This document shows positions 32,156 to 40,579 of a stretch of DNA of 64,000 nt, piece by piece. How positions within the stretch are numbered: position 1 is the stretch's first letter; the number at the start of each line of letters is the position of its first letter. Source of the stretch: Opitutaceae bacterium (GTDB lineage: Bacteria; Verrucomicrobiota; Verrucomicrobiia; Opitutales; Opitutaceae); the NCBI GenBank assembly GCA_016715765.1, contig JADJZJ010000028.1, positions 1-64,000 of the forward strand. Direction: 5' to 3'. The notes below the pieces were generated by a model, which did no database searches, was not told the origin of the DNA, and saw only the letters and a list, made by a program, of their open reading frames with translations. Both the position numbers and the translations under genes were made by a program.

Positions 32156-32806
32156 TCACGAGGAACCGGCGATATTCTTTTCGTTCCAGTTCCTCGCACT
32201 ACTCCACGGCCATTCCTCCGCCTTGGCCACAAGACCGGCCTTAACCGGATTTTGGTGGATGTATTCGATGACAGCACGGTAATGCCGCTCATTGCGGATA
32301 TAACGATCCCAATAGTCGGGCTGCCAGAGCTGGCGTTTGATGGCGGCACGTATGCTCGGTCGGCAGGCGGGTGGATTGCGACCGAGGGCGGTCGCGCTCC
32401 CAGGTTTGCTCCCGGCGGCCAGGATGCGTCGGGTGCTGACGCTTTTCCAGGCGGCGATTATCTCGCCGATTGGTTTTCCTGCGAGAGGCTCTACTAACAC
32501 ATGAACATGATTGGGCATGACGACCCACGCATGGAGATGATATGCGACTCCTTCATGATGCTTCCACGCATCAATCACTGCTTGCGCATTGCCTGCCTCG
32601 CGCAGCACACATGAGCCCAAACCAGCATCGAGGTACTTCTCGATTTCGACACGCTGGGCCTCGTCATCGAGATTTTGCTCCCTCAATTTGATGACGACCT
32701 CGGCGGGAAGGGAATCGATCAGGCGATAGGTGATTGATTGGATCGAGCGGCCGTCGTCGTAGTGCGGAAGATAACCGCGCAGGTGCCAGCCTTGGGGTAA
32801 GGTCAT
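32156..32806 (-). CDS. REP-associated tyrosine transposase (RAYT, IS200-like Y1)
   Basis: 216 residues from the ATG at 32804-32806. The Y1 HUH motif is H100-V-H102 in VVMPNHVHVLVEP, and WQPDYWDRYIRNERHY and AVIEYIHQNPVKAGLV are typical of the helix bearing the catalytic Tyr. RAYTs cut single-stranded DNA at REP hairpins headed by GTAG/GGAG. REP-C copies flank the gene in inverted orientation (32128-32155 and 32863-32889). A third copy lies within the coding sequence and encodes GSATALGRNP (residues 136-145), just before the conserved LWQPDYWDRYI region. The reading frame is intact, so it may be active, although the insertion could affect it. Confidence 0.92.
   Translation of the reverse strand: MTLPQGWHLRGYLPHYDDGRSIQSITYRLIDSLPAEVVIKLREQNLDDEAQRVEIEKYLDAGLGSCVLREAGNAQAVIDAWKHHEGVAYHLHAWVVMPNHVHVLVEPLAGKPIGEIIAAWKSVSTRRILAAGSKPGSATALGRNPPACRPSIRAAIKRQLWQPDYWDRYIRNERHYRAVIEYIHQNPVKAGLVAKAEEWPWSSARNWNEKNIAGSS
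32374..32401. repeat. REP-C copy inside the transposase coding region
   Basis: On the minus strand this reads GGGAGCGCGACCG-CCCT-CGGTCGCAATC, identical in core to the flanking copies. It sits in the RAYT gene between IGEIIAAWKSVSTRRIL and LWQPDYWDRYIR, where related transposases normally have a short loop, and keeps the frame open. Confidence 0.9.
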
Positions 32807-32820
32807 GCGATATGATTGGC

Positions 32821-32843
32821 GGGCGTTTCTGGTGGAAACGCCC
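32821..32843. promoter_or_regulatory. hairpin in the leader of the transposase gene
   Basis: GGGCGTTTC-TGGTG-GAAACGCCC is a perfect 9-bp stem with a 5-nt loop, 15 bases before the RAYT start codon. It could limit translation or mark an element end. Its function is inferred only from position. Confidence 0.4.
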
Positions 32844-32862
32844 GCTTGGGGTATTCGTGTAA

Positions 32863-32889
32863 ATTGCGACCGAGGGCGGTCGCGCTCCC
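32863..32889. repeat. REP-C copy, 5' side of the transposase gene
   Basis: ATTGCGACCGAGGGCGGTCG and CGCTCCC on the plus strand is REP-C in the opposite orientation to the copy at 32128, so the RAYT gene lies between an inverted REP-C pair. Confidence 0.9.
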
Positions 32890-32906
32890 ACTCAATCCTC
32901 TATACC

Positions 32907-33676
32907 CTACTTCACCTCGGCGGCGGCCTTGATCAGGTCGGCGAAGCTGCGGGCTTCGAGGCTCGCGCCGCCGATGAGACCGCCGTCAATGTCCTTCTGG
33001 TTCAGCAACTCGGGGGCATTGGCGGGCTTCATCGAGCCACCGTAAAGAATGCGGATCTTCTGGGCGATGGCGTCGCCGTAGAGTTTGACCAGCAGGCCGC
33101 GGATGAAGGCATGGACCTCCTGCGCCTGATCGGTCGTCGCCACCTTGCCGGTGCCGATGGCCCAGACGGGCTCATAGGCCACGATGACAGTGGCGGCCTG
33201 CTCCTTGCTGACGCCTTCCAAACCCGCCTCAAGCTGGGTCTGCACAACCTTGAGCGTGGTGCCGGCCTCGCGCTCGGCGAGGGTCTCGCCGACACAGAGG
33301 ATCGGACGCAGCTGGTTCTTCAGGGCGGTGAGAACCTTCTTGTTGATGAAGGCGTCCTGTTCGCCGAAGAGCGTGCGGCGCTCACTGTGGCCGAGGATGA
33401 CGTGGGTGGTGAAGAGCGCGCGCAGCATGGGCGCGGACACCTCGCCGGTGAACGCCCCGTTTGCCTCGAAGTGCATGTTCTGCGCCCCGAGCTTGAGGGT
33501 GGAGCCGTCCAGCGCCTTGCCGGCGGACTCAGCGCGGTGAAGGGCGGGCAGAGCACAACGTCGACGTCGGTCTGCTTGCCGAGGGCGGCAACGAGTTCGG
33601 TGACAAGCGCCACACCGTCGGCGGGCGTCTTGTTCATCTTCCAGTTACCGGCGATGAGTTTTTTGCGGATGATCAT
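32907..33676 (-). pseudogene. tpiA: triosephosphate isomerase, one-base frameshift
   Basis: The 5' part (MIIRKKLIAGNWKMNKTPAD to CPPFTALS) runs from ATG 33676. The rest continues in another frame from about 33530 (ESAGKALDGSTLKLGAQNMH) to the stop at 32907. The total of 770 nt is one base short of the 771 nt expected for 256 residues. Both halves have all the catalytic parts: N-x-K in GNWKMNK, HSERR, AYEPVWAIGTG with the Glu base and YGGSMKP. TpiA interconverts DHAP and glyceraldehyde-3-phosphate. It is third in the gap-pgk-tpiA run. An assembly indel is the simplest reading for an important gene. Confidence 0.88.
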
Positions 33677-33793
33677 GATAGATTGGTTATGGCTTAATGC
33701 TTATTGGCGATGGGCTATTGGTCTGAGCCATAGGCTGTGAGGGAGCAATCCTCGACCTATGACCTATTGCCGATAACCCATTACCCGAGGCCG

Positions 33794-35056
33794 TCAGGCC
33801 TCCAGGAACACCACGCCCGGGAGGGCCTTGCCCTCGAGGAACTCGAGGCTGGCGCCGCCGCCGGTGGAGCAGTGGGTGACCTTGTCGGCCACCTTGAATT
33901 TCTTGGCTGCCGTGGCGGTGTCGCCGCCTCCGACCACGGTGGTGGCCCCGGCCGCGGTGGCCTGCGCGATGGCCGCGGCCATGGCCTTGGTCGAGCCGGC
34001 AAACTTGTCGAATTCGAACACGCCGGACGGACCGTTCCACACGATGGTGCGGGCGCGGCCGATGACCTGCGCGAAGAGCTCGATCGACTTCGGACCGGCA
34101 TCGAGGCCCATCCAGCCGTCGGGGATACCCTGCTTGTCTGTTACGATTTGGGTGTTCGCATTGGCGTCGAACTTGTCGCCGCAGACGAAATCCACCGGCA
34201 GCGTGATCTTCACGCCCTTGGCGGCGGCCTTGGCGAAGAGTTCCTTCGCGATCTTGGCGCCCTCGGCATCGTAGAGGCTGTTCCCGATGGTCATGCCCTC
34301 GAGTTCCTTCTTGAAGGTGAAGGCCATGCCGCCGCCGATGATGATTTCGTTGGCCTGGTCGAGGAGGTTGTTGATGAGCGGAATCTTGTCGGCGATCTTC
34401 GCCCCGCCGAGGATGGCGAGCAGCGGACGCTGCGGCGTCTCGAGCACGGCGGCGAAGGCCTTCAGCTCGGCTTCCATGAGGAAACCGGCGGCCTTGTCCT
34501 TGAGGGCGACACCAACCATCGAGCTGTGCGCGCGGTGGGCGGTGCCGAAGGCGTCGTTGACGAACACGTCCCCCAGCTTGCTGAGGCTGGCGCGGAAAGC
34601 GGCCTCCTGCGCCGGCTCGGCCTTGACCTTGGTCTCGGTGCCGTCGGCGTTCTTCACCTTCACCTTGCCCTCTTCCTCAATGTGAAAACGCAGGTTTTCC
34701 AGCAGCACGACTTCGCCGGCCTTGAGCGTGCCGGCGGCGCAGGCGGCCTCGACCGCGGGGCCGGTGCAATCATCGAGGAACTTCACCGGCTGGCCGAGCA
34801 GCTTGGCGAGCTCGTCGGCGACGGGCTTGAGGGAGAACTTGGCGATCTTCTTGCCGTCGGGCCGGCCGAGATGGCTCATGAGCACGACGGATGCGCCCTT
34901 TTCGAGGGCGAACCTGATCGTGGGGAGCGCGGCGGCGATGCGCTGGTTGTTGGTGATGGCGCCGGTGGCCTTGTCCTGCGGGACGTTGAAGTCCACGCGC
35001 ATGAGGACGCGTTTGCCGGCGAGGTTCAGGTCGCGGATCGATTTAAATTTTGGCAT
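33794..35056 (-). CDS. pgk: phosphoglycerate kinase
   Basis: 420 residues from ATG 35054-35056 (MPKFKSIRDLNLAGKRVLMR, VDFNVPQ). It has SHLGRPDG near residue 62, AHSSMVGV, LAILGGAKIADKIPLINNLL and nucleotide-loop motif TTVVGGGDTATAA near 375. It transfers phosphate from 1,3-bisphosphoglycerate to ADP in glycolysis. The 117 bp to tpiA hold a degenerate direct/inverted repeat of TTATGGCTTAATGCTTATT type; the 138 bp to gap carry GTAGCGGGTAGCGAG facing CTCGCTACTCGATACTC. Confidence 0.96.
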   Translation of the reverse strand: MPKFKSIRDLNLAGKRVLMRVDFNVPQDKATGAITNNQRIAAALPTIRFALEKGASVVLMSHLGRPDGKKIAKFSLKPVADELAKLLGQPVKFLDDCTGPAVEAACAAGTLKAGEVVLLENLRFHIEEEGKVKVKNADGTETKVKAEPAQEAAFRASLSKLGDVFVNDAFGTAHRAHSSMVGVALKDKAAGFLMEAELKAFAAVLETPQRPLLAILGGAKIADKIPLINNLLDQANEIIIGGGMAFTFKKELEGMTIGNSLYDAEGAKIAKELFAKAAAKGVKITLPVDFVCGDKFDANANTQIVTDKQGIPDGWMGLDAGPKSIELFAQVIGRARTIVWNGPSGVFEFDKFAGSTKAMAAAIAQATAAGATTVVGGGDTATAAKKFKVADKVTHCSTGGGASLEFLEGKALPGVVFLEA

Positions 35057-35194
35057 GGTGGTGGAAGAAGCAGTAGCGGGTAGCGAGTGCACGGGGTCGG
35101 GAGAAGCCTGGCGGGCAAAAAGAGCGATCCAGCGGCGGTTCGGGCGTTGGGATGCTCGCTACTCGATACTCGGGATTGAGCGCCGGAGGCGCGA

Positions 35195-36256
35195 TTACAG
35201 GGCGGCGGCGACCCGCTTGGTCAGTTCGACGACGCGGTTGGAATAGCCCCACTCGTTGTCGTACCAGCTCACCAGCTTGAAGAACTTGCTGTTGAGCTCG
35301 ATGCCGGAGCCGGCGTCGAAGATCGACGAGGACTTGCAGTGGATGAAGTCCGAGGAGACGACCTCGTCCGTGGTGTACTCGAGGATGCCCTTGAGGTAGG
35401 TCTCGCTGGCCCGCTTCATGGCGGCGCAGATCTCCTTGTAGGAGGTTTCCTTCGTGGTGCGGACCGTGAGGTCGACCACCGAGACCGTCGGGGTCGGCAC
35501 GCGGAATGACATGCCGGTGAGCTTGCCCTTGACCTCGGGGCAGACCAGGGCGGTGGCCTTGGCGGCGCCGGTGGAGGCGGGAATGATGTTCTGGGCGGCG
35601 GTACGGCCACCCTTCCAGTCCTTCTTCGAGGGACCGTCCACGGTCTTCTGCGTGGCGGTGTAGGCGTGGATGGTCGTCATGAGGCCTTCCTCGATGCCGA
35701 AGCCTTCCTTGAGGAGCACGGTGACGACCGGCGCGAGGCAGTTCGTCGTGCAGGAGGCGTTGGAGATGAGGTGGTGCTTCGTGAGGTCGAGCTTGTCGTC
35801 ATTCACGCCGAGCACGACGGTGATGTCTTCGTTCTTGGCGGGGGCGGAGATGATGACCTTCTTGGCGCCGGCCTTGATGTGGCCATGGGCGCTCTTCGGG
35901 TCATCGGCCTTGCACTCGGTGAAGAGGCCGGTCGATTCGATGACGACCTGGACGCCCAGCTTGGCCCAGGGGAGCTCGGCGGGGGTCTTGGCGCTGACGA
36001 CAAGAATTTCCTTCCCGTTGACGATCAGCACATCGTCATCGGCCTTGTCCGGCGAGGACTTGCGGGAGCCCACGGTGCCGTTGAAACGACCCTGGGTGGA
36101 GTCGTATTTGAGCAGATAGGCCAGGTTGTCGGCCGGCACGATGTCGCCGACGGCGACCACATCGAGCTTGGTGCCTAGCAACCCCTGCTCGACGAGGGCG
36201 CGGAAAACGAGGCGGCCGATACGGCCAAAGCCATTGATTGCGATTTTAACTGCCAT
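35195..36256 (-). CDS. gapA: glyceraldehyde-3-phosphate dehydrogenase, type I
   Basis: 353 residues from the ATG at 36254-36256, with GGAGAG eight bases upstream. It has NAD-binding INGFGRIGRLVFRAL at 7-21 and the catalytic Cys in SNASCTTNCLAPV, with His in the TIHAYTATQ segment. SWYDNEWGYSNRVVEL is at the C-terminus. It oxidises glyceraldehyde-3-phosphate, and its product feeds pgk directly downstream. The 203-bp upstream gap to the GH13 gene has no other gene and presumably holds the operon promoter; a confident -35/-10 pair was not identified. Confidence 0.96.
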   Translation of the reverse strand: MAVKIAINGFGRIGRLVFRALVEQGLLGTKLDVVAVGDIVPADNLAYLLKYDSTQGRFNGTVGSRKSSPDKADDDVLIVNGKEILVVSAKTPAELPWAKLGVQVVIESTGLFTECKADDPKSAHGHIKAGAKKVIISAPAKNEDITVVLGVNDDKLDLTKHHLISNASCTTNCLAPVVTVLLKEGFGIEEGLMTTIHAYTATQKTVDGPSKKDWKGGRTAAQNIIPASTGAAKATALVCPEVKGKLTGMSFRVPTPTVSVVDLTVRTTKETSYKEICAAMKRASETYLKGILEYTTDEVVSSDFIHCKSSSIFDAGSGIELNSKFFKLVSWYDNEWGYSNRVVELTKRVAAAL

Positions 36257-36459
36257 GGGACTCTCCGATTCTATGGGTTGTTTTCTATTTCAGGATTTAG
36301 TGCCTCCGCGCAGGCGCGCAGGCGGAACAAATGAACAGTTCGCCGTCCGTGGTTGCAAGGGACTTTTCGGCGGTAGTTGTGTCATCCTCCGAGGACAGTG
36401 CGAAATGCGGAATTATTGCCAATAAATGCACAATCCGCGGGCTCAAAATTCGAGGCATT

Positions 36460-38889
36460 TCAAGGGACCCCCAGCCATAATCCGCATCCGAGTGCCGGCA
36501 CGTAGTGCTCCGCCTCGACCGGCTGGCGGACTCCGCGGCCCGGGAAGAACCGCTCATGATCGGCAATTTGGCGCCATTTGGCCGAAGCCGGCAAGGCGCC
36601 ACCGAGCGGGATCTTGACGTCGCCAAGGGTCGGATTGACCGCAAAGAGCAATTGCAGCGGGCCGAGGGAGCGATCGGCGTTGTAAAGCACTGCGGTGGCG
36701 GTCGATCCGGGAGCGTTGAAAAACTGGAAGTAACCCTCGGCAGGCCGCGTCCACAGGCGGAGCAGCCGGCCGGATTCGCCCAGGCGGAAGGCAATCCAGT
36801 CGGCGAAATACGCATGCGTGCCCGGAAACCGGTACAGGCGCCGGTAATCGAGGGCGTTGAGGTCGCCGCGCAGGTAGGTGTTGTTGACGCCCTGCTTCGA
36901 GCGCAGGAAGTCCTGGCCGGCCGCGATCATCGGGATGCCGATGGAGGAAAAAAGGATGGCCGCCATGAGGTGGGTGCGGCGGCGGTCGTTGAGCGTCGGC
37001 GAGTGGCCGTTGCCGTCCGGGTTCTCCGTGATGATGTCGATCCAGGTGCGGTCGTCGTGCGACTCGGTGTAGTTCACCGTCTGGGCGGGCCACTTCGCCC
37101 AGTACCACGGCGAACCCTTGAGGAAATATTCGAACTGCGCGGCGCTGCCGCCCCCGCGCACGAAGTCCCGCACAAAGTCGCGGTAACCGTCGTTCCACGA
37201 GGTCCAGCCGGTGTCGCGCAACGGCCCCGCGATGTGGCCGCGGAAACTCCAGGGCTCGGCGATGAGCACCACATCGGGTTTGGCCCGCTTCAGCGCCGCC
37301 TCGATCTCGCGCAGCGTTCCCACGCCGAGCAGTTCGGCCAGGTCGAAGCGGAAGCCGTCCACGCCGAAGACCTCGATGAGGTGGAGGCAGCTGTCGATGA
37401 TGAGGCGCCGCGCCATGGCCGCCGTCGCGCGCACGTCGTTGCCGCAACCGCTCCAGTTGGCGAGCCGCCCCGCGGCGTCCTGCTCAAAGTAATAGAGCTT
37501 GTCGATCGCGAGCAGGTGGGCGGGCACGCCCACGTGGTTGAAGACGACATCGAGCACCACGGCGATCCCGCGGCGGTGGAACGCCGCCACCAGCGCCTGC
37601 AACTCGTGCACCCCGGAGGCCCGGGCCGGGTCCAACGCGTACGCGCTCGCCAGGGCAAACCAGTTCACCGGCATGTAGCCCCAGTGGTATTCCTCGCGTG
37701 TCCGGTTGTCGAATTCCTGCACCGGCTGCAGTTCCACGCAATTGACGCCGAGGTCCGCGAGATGGAACTCGGGGCTCTCGACCCATTGGCGGAGCCCGGT
37801 GAAGCCCAGGCGCTCCTCATCCGTGGCCGGCACCGGCGCGCGGGCCGCCAGGTCGCGCACATGGGCCTCGGCGATGACGAGATCCTGCCACGCGGGCGTC
37901 CTGAAGCTCCGGTCACCCGCGCCGACCCACGCCCGGTCCAGCACTATGCCCGGACCCTCGCGACCCACGGTCGCCAGCGCGTAGGGATCGAGCACCCGTT
38001 GCGCGGGATCGAAATGACCCGTGCTGTCGCGGGGTCCGTCGATCTCATACCAATAATACCAGCCGTGCAGGTTGCCCTCCATGGTCAGCTCCCACACCGC
38101 CGGCTCGTCGGTCCGCTTGGTGAGCAGCAGCTTCTTGCCCGTGGCATCGGTTGCGAGAGTCTGCGTCAGCCGCAGGCGCACGCTCCGGGCCCGGGGCGCG
38201 AAGATCCGGAAGATCGTCTCGTTGCCGCGGACGAGGGCCCCCAGCGGCAGATCGGTCTTCACCGTGAAAAAATACTCGCCCGGTTCCAGTGTCACGCCAG
38301 CGGAGTCCGCGCCCACGGGCGTCACCTTCCAGGCCACCGACAGGTCCAGCGGGGCCGCGACGGTGAAACGGAACAGCTGCCGGCCCGTGATGCCGGGCAC
38401 GACGACAAAGTTCATGTGACCGGCGGTGTCGCCCACGGCATTGGGGGCGTTGTCGGGCGGACGCAGCCACAGGTGATCGCCCGTGACGAACTTGAAGCGC
38501 GGCGGCGCGCCCTCGTTGAAGAAACGTCCGGCGGGGCCGGTCCACAGCAGCATCGGCTCGCCCTCGAGTTCCCCTGGCTGCATCCGCCATTCCTCGCGCC
38601 CCACGGCCTCATGCCAGCCGTTGAAATCTCCCGCCACGTACACGCTCGCCCCGGCCTGGGTCACGGGCTCCCGGGCAAAGACCATCTGGCCGTGCTCGTT
38701 CACAAAATACCCCCAGCGTTGCGCCGCGGCATGCCGGGGGGCCCGCTCGAACGACAGCATCGCCGGAGCCCGCCGGCCACCGGTCAGCCGCACGGCCGGA
38801 ACCTCCGTGTCCGGCCAGTCGCAATAATACTCGATGCACCCGGAGACGGGGGATTCGAGCCAGGCACGGACCGGCATGTCTTGCTTCAT
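36460..38889 (-). CDS. GH13 alpha-amylase family enzyme (glycogen-debranching/pullulanase type)
   Basis: 809 residues from ATG 38887-38889. The N-terminal half has two beta-sandwich regions (VYVAGDFNGWHEAVGREEWR; FRIFAPRARSVRLRLTQTLA, a CBM48-like module). The barrel carries nucleophile D516 in GVDGFRFDLAELLG, acid/base E545 in VVLIAEPWSFRG and H611-D612 in NYTESHDDRTW. VVLDVVFNHVG is region I. IPMIAAGQDFLRSKQGVNNT is typical of pullulanase and isoamylase relatives. It lacks a signal peptide and so probably debranches intracellular glycogen. The glycolytic gap-pgk-tpiA run lies directly downstream on the same strand. Confidence 0.87.
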   Translation of the reverse strand: MKQDMPVRAWLESPVSGCIEYYCDWPDTEVPAVRLTGGRRAPAMLSFERAPRHAAAQRWGYFVNEHGQMVFAREPVTQAGASVYVAGDFNGWHEAVGREEWRMQPGELEGEPMLLWTGPAGRFFNEGAPPRFKFVTGDHLWLRPPDNAPNAVGDTAGHMNFVVVPGITGRQLFRFTVAAPLDLSVAWKVTPVGADSAGVTLEPGEYFFTVKTDLPLGALVRGNETIFRIFAPRARSVRLRLTQTLATDATGKKLLLTKRTDEPAVWELTMEGNLHGWYYWYEIDGPRDSTGHFDPAQRVLDPYALATVGREGPGIVLDRAWVGAGDRSFRTPAWQDLVIAEAHVRDLAARAPVPATDEERLGFTGLRQWVESPEFHLADLGVNCVELQPVQEFDNRTREEYHWGYMPVNWFALASAYALDPARASGVHELQALVAAFHRRGIAVVLDVVFNHVGVPAHLLAIDKLYYFEQDAAGRLANWSGCGNDVRATAAMARRLIIDSCLHLIEVFGVDGFRFDLAELLGVGTLREIEAALKRAKPDVVLIAEPWSFRGHIAGPLRDTGWTSWNDGYRDFVRDFVRGGGSAAQFEYFLKGSPWYWAKWPAQTVNYTESHDDRTWIDIITENPDGNGHSPTLNDRRRTHLMAAILFSSIGIPMIAAGQDFLRSKQGVNNTYLRGDLNALDYRRLYRFPGTHAYFADWIAFRLGESGRLLRLWTRPAEGYFQFFNAPGSTATAVLYNADRSLGPLQLLFAVNPTLGDVKIPLGGALPASAKWRQIADHERFFPGRGVRQPVEAEHYVPALGCGLWLGVP

Positions 38890-38948
38890 CGGAAGGGGAA
38901 AAATGAGTTCTGCACCGCCCCACAGCAAGCGTGCAGCGTGCCAGATTT

Positions 38949-39143
38949 GGAGGACGGGGATTCCGATTCCCGCTTTTGTTCAGTGTACTTACCCCAATCT
39001 TTCTCTTTCCTCTTTATCTTTCTCTTTCGTCAGGACTCTTTTCCCGCCAAGCCCAGGCCGGAGAAAGAGAAAGATTAAGAGAACGAGAAAGATTGGATTC
39101 CAGCGCAGTGAACAAAGGCGGGGGTCGGAATCCCCGCCCCACA
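38949..39143. repeat. composite repeat: family A variant enclosing an inverted pair of element D
   Basis: GGAGGACGGGGATTCCGATT at the left and GGCGGGGGTCGGAATCCCCG to 39143 at the right form the outer arms. Inside, pyrimidine-rich CAATCTTTCTCTTTCCTCTT (about 38995) and purine-rich GAGAAAGAGAAAGATTAAGA (about 39061) are an inverted D pair. Confidence 0.8.
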
Positions 39144-39590
39144 TCCAGCATTTGACAATCCCCCGCCCGCCCGCGTCGCTGGCGGGGTGCCTGTTGGCGA
39201 AAAGATCCTGGTCGCGATGTCCGGCGGAGTGGACAGCTCCGTCGCCGCCCTCCTGCTCAAACAGCAGGGCCACGACATCGTCGGTGCCTACATGAAGAAC
39301 TGGATCAACGAGGACAAGGTCATCGGCCATTGTCCCTGGGAGCAGGACATCACCGACGCCCGCGCCGTCGCCGACCGGCTCGGCATCGAGTTCCGGGTTG
39401 TGAACCTGATGGCCGACTACCGCCGCCTGGTCGTGGACTATCTGCTCGACGGCTACCGCCGCGGCCTCACGCCGAATCCCGACGTGATGTGCAACCGCGA
39501 GATGAAGTTCGGCGTGTTCCTGCGCTACGCCCGGGCCGAGGGCTTCGCCGCCGTCGCCACCGGGCATTATGCGCAGCGGGTTGAATCATG

Positions 39591-39657
39591 GTAGGGCGAA
39601 CCGTCCCGGTGAGCCGCTCCGCTCCGACCACGGCTCGGCGGAACGCCCCGCCCTGAC
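39591..39657. repeat. REP-K element inserted in mnmA
   Basis: GTAGGGCGAACCGTCCCGGT opens the left end and GGAACGCCCCGCCCTGAC closes the right. GAGCCG and CGGCTC are inner arms. The GTAG head supplies the in-frame TAG. A second GTAGGGCGAACCGTCCCCGG copy lies at 40214-40250 in the same gene. Confidence 0.8.
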
Positions 39658-40178
39658 TGAATTCGCCCTCCTCGAAGGCGCCGATCCCAACAAGGACCAA
39701 TCCTACTTCCTCGCCCTGCTCTCGCAGGACCAGCTGCGTGCGGCGCGCTTTCCCATCGGCCACCTGGCCAAGCCCGAACTCCGCCGCCTCGCCCGCGAGG
39801 CCGGTCTTCCGACTGCTGAAAAGAAGGACAGCCAGGGCATCTGTTTCATCGGCGAGGTGAAGATGGCCGACTTCCTCAAGGCCTACGTCCCCGAGCATCC
39901 CGGCCCCATCGTGCGCGCCACCGACGGCAAGGTCCTCGGCACGCACCGCGGCCTGCACTACTTCACCATCGGCCAGCGCAAGGGCATCGGCATTCCCTCC
40001 AACACCGACCACGAGGCCTACGTCGTCGTGGGCAAACGCGCCGCCGACCATGCCCTGCTGGTCGCCTTCGACGGACCCGCCGCACCGGGGCTTTGGACCA
40101 ATGCGTGCCGCGTCCACAGTTTGAGCTTCATAGGCGAACCCATCACGGAAACGCGACGGCTCGAGTGTCGGGTCCGGT

Positions 40179-40250
40179 ATCGGGACCCGCGGGTCCCGAT
40201 CGAATTCATTCCGGTAGGGCGAACCGTCCCCGGTGAGCCGCCGGCGGAGG
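40179..40250. repeat. 22-bp perfect palindrome followed by a REP-K arm inside mnmA
   Basis: ATCGGGACCCG-CGGGTCCCGAT at 40179-40200 is self-complementary over 22 bp, and a REP-K arm (GTAGGGCGAACCGTCCCCGG start) follows at 40214. Both are in frame and encode YRDPRVPIEFIPVGRTVPGE and PPAE, in the C-terminal beta-barrel region of MnmA, where relatives have a shorter loop. Confidence 0.7.
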
Positions 40251-40352
40251 CCACGGTCAACTTCACCACGCCCCAACGCGCGCTGGCTGCCGGACAGATC
40301 CTCGCGCTCTACGACGGCAACCGATTGCTGGGTGGTGGGGTTTTTGCATAAA

Positions 40353-40573
40353 ATCGTACTCGTTCTCGAACAAGTGACGTGACTCACGCGGAGGCGCGGA
40401 GAACGCGGAGTTAAAAACACCGATCTGCGTTGAGCCCAAGCGATGAGGTCGGTTTCCCTCCATTTCCAGTGACCATATGTGCGTAACAGTAGCTTTCCTC
40501 CGCGTTCTCCGCGCCTCCGCGTGAGACTCAAATCCGTCGCGAGAACGAGAGCGATTAAGAGAACGAGTACGAT
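40353..40573. repeat. nested inverted repeat between mnmA and waaA
   Basis: The outer 15-bp perfect arms are ATCGTACTCGTTCTC (40353-40367) and GAGAACGAGTACGAT (40559-40573). Inner 30-bp near-perfect arms are CACGCGGAGGCGCGGAGAAC (from 40381) and GTTCTCCGCGCCTCCGCGTG (to about 40529). Confidence 0.85.
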
Positions 40574-40579
40574 CAGTCC

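Larger units (their letters stand above)
39187..40351 (+). pseudogene. mnmA: tRNA 2-thiouridylase MnmA, interrupted by a 67-bp palindromic insertion
   Basis: GTG 39187 starts VPVGEKILVAMSGGVDSSVA with the PP-loop at 12-18 and catalytic C102 in NPDVMCNREMKF. The frame stops at TAG 39592-39594. Coding continues in another frame (LLEGADPNKDQSYFLALLSQ, then DSQGICFIGEV with the second catalytic Cys) to TAA 40349-40351. The break is exactly a REP-like element at about 39591-39657; without its 67 bp the gene reads through as 365 codons, the normal MnmA size. The second part could be translated from ATG 39569, which overlaps the first, giving a split protein. MnmA thiolates U34 of tRNA-Lys, -Glu and -Gln. 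Confidence 0.85.

Noticed and set aside
38990..39100. Small RNA gene in the purine/pyrimidine tracts
   Set aside because: The tracts are an inverted pair of repeat element D found at several other loci, with no promoter seen.
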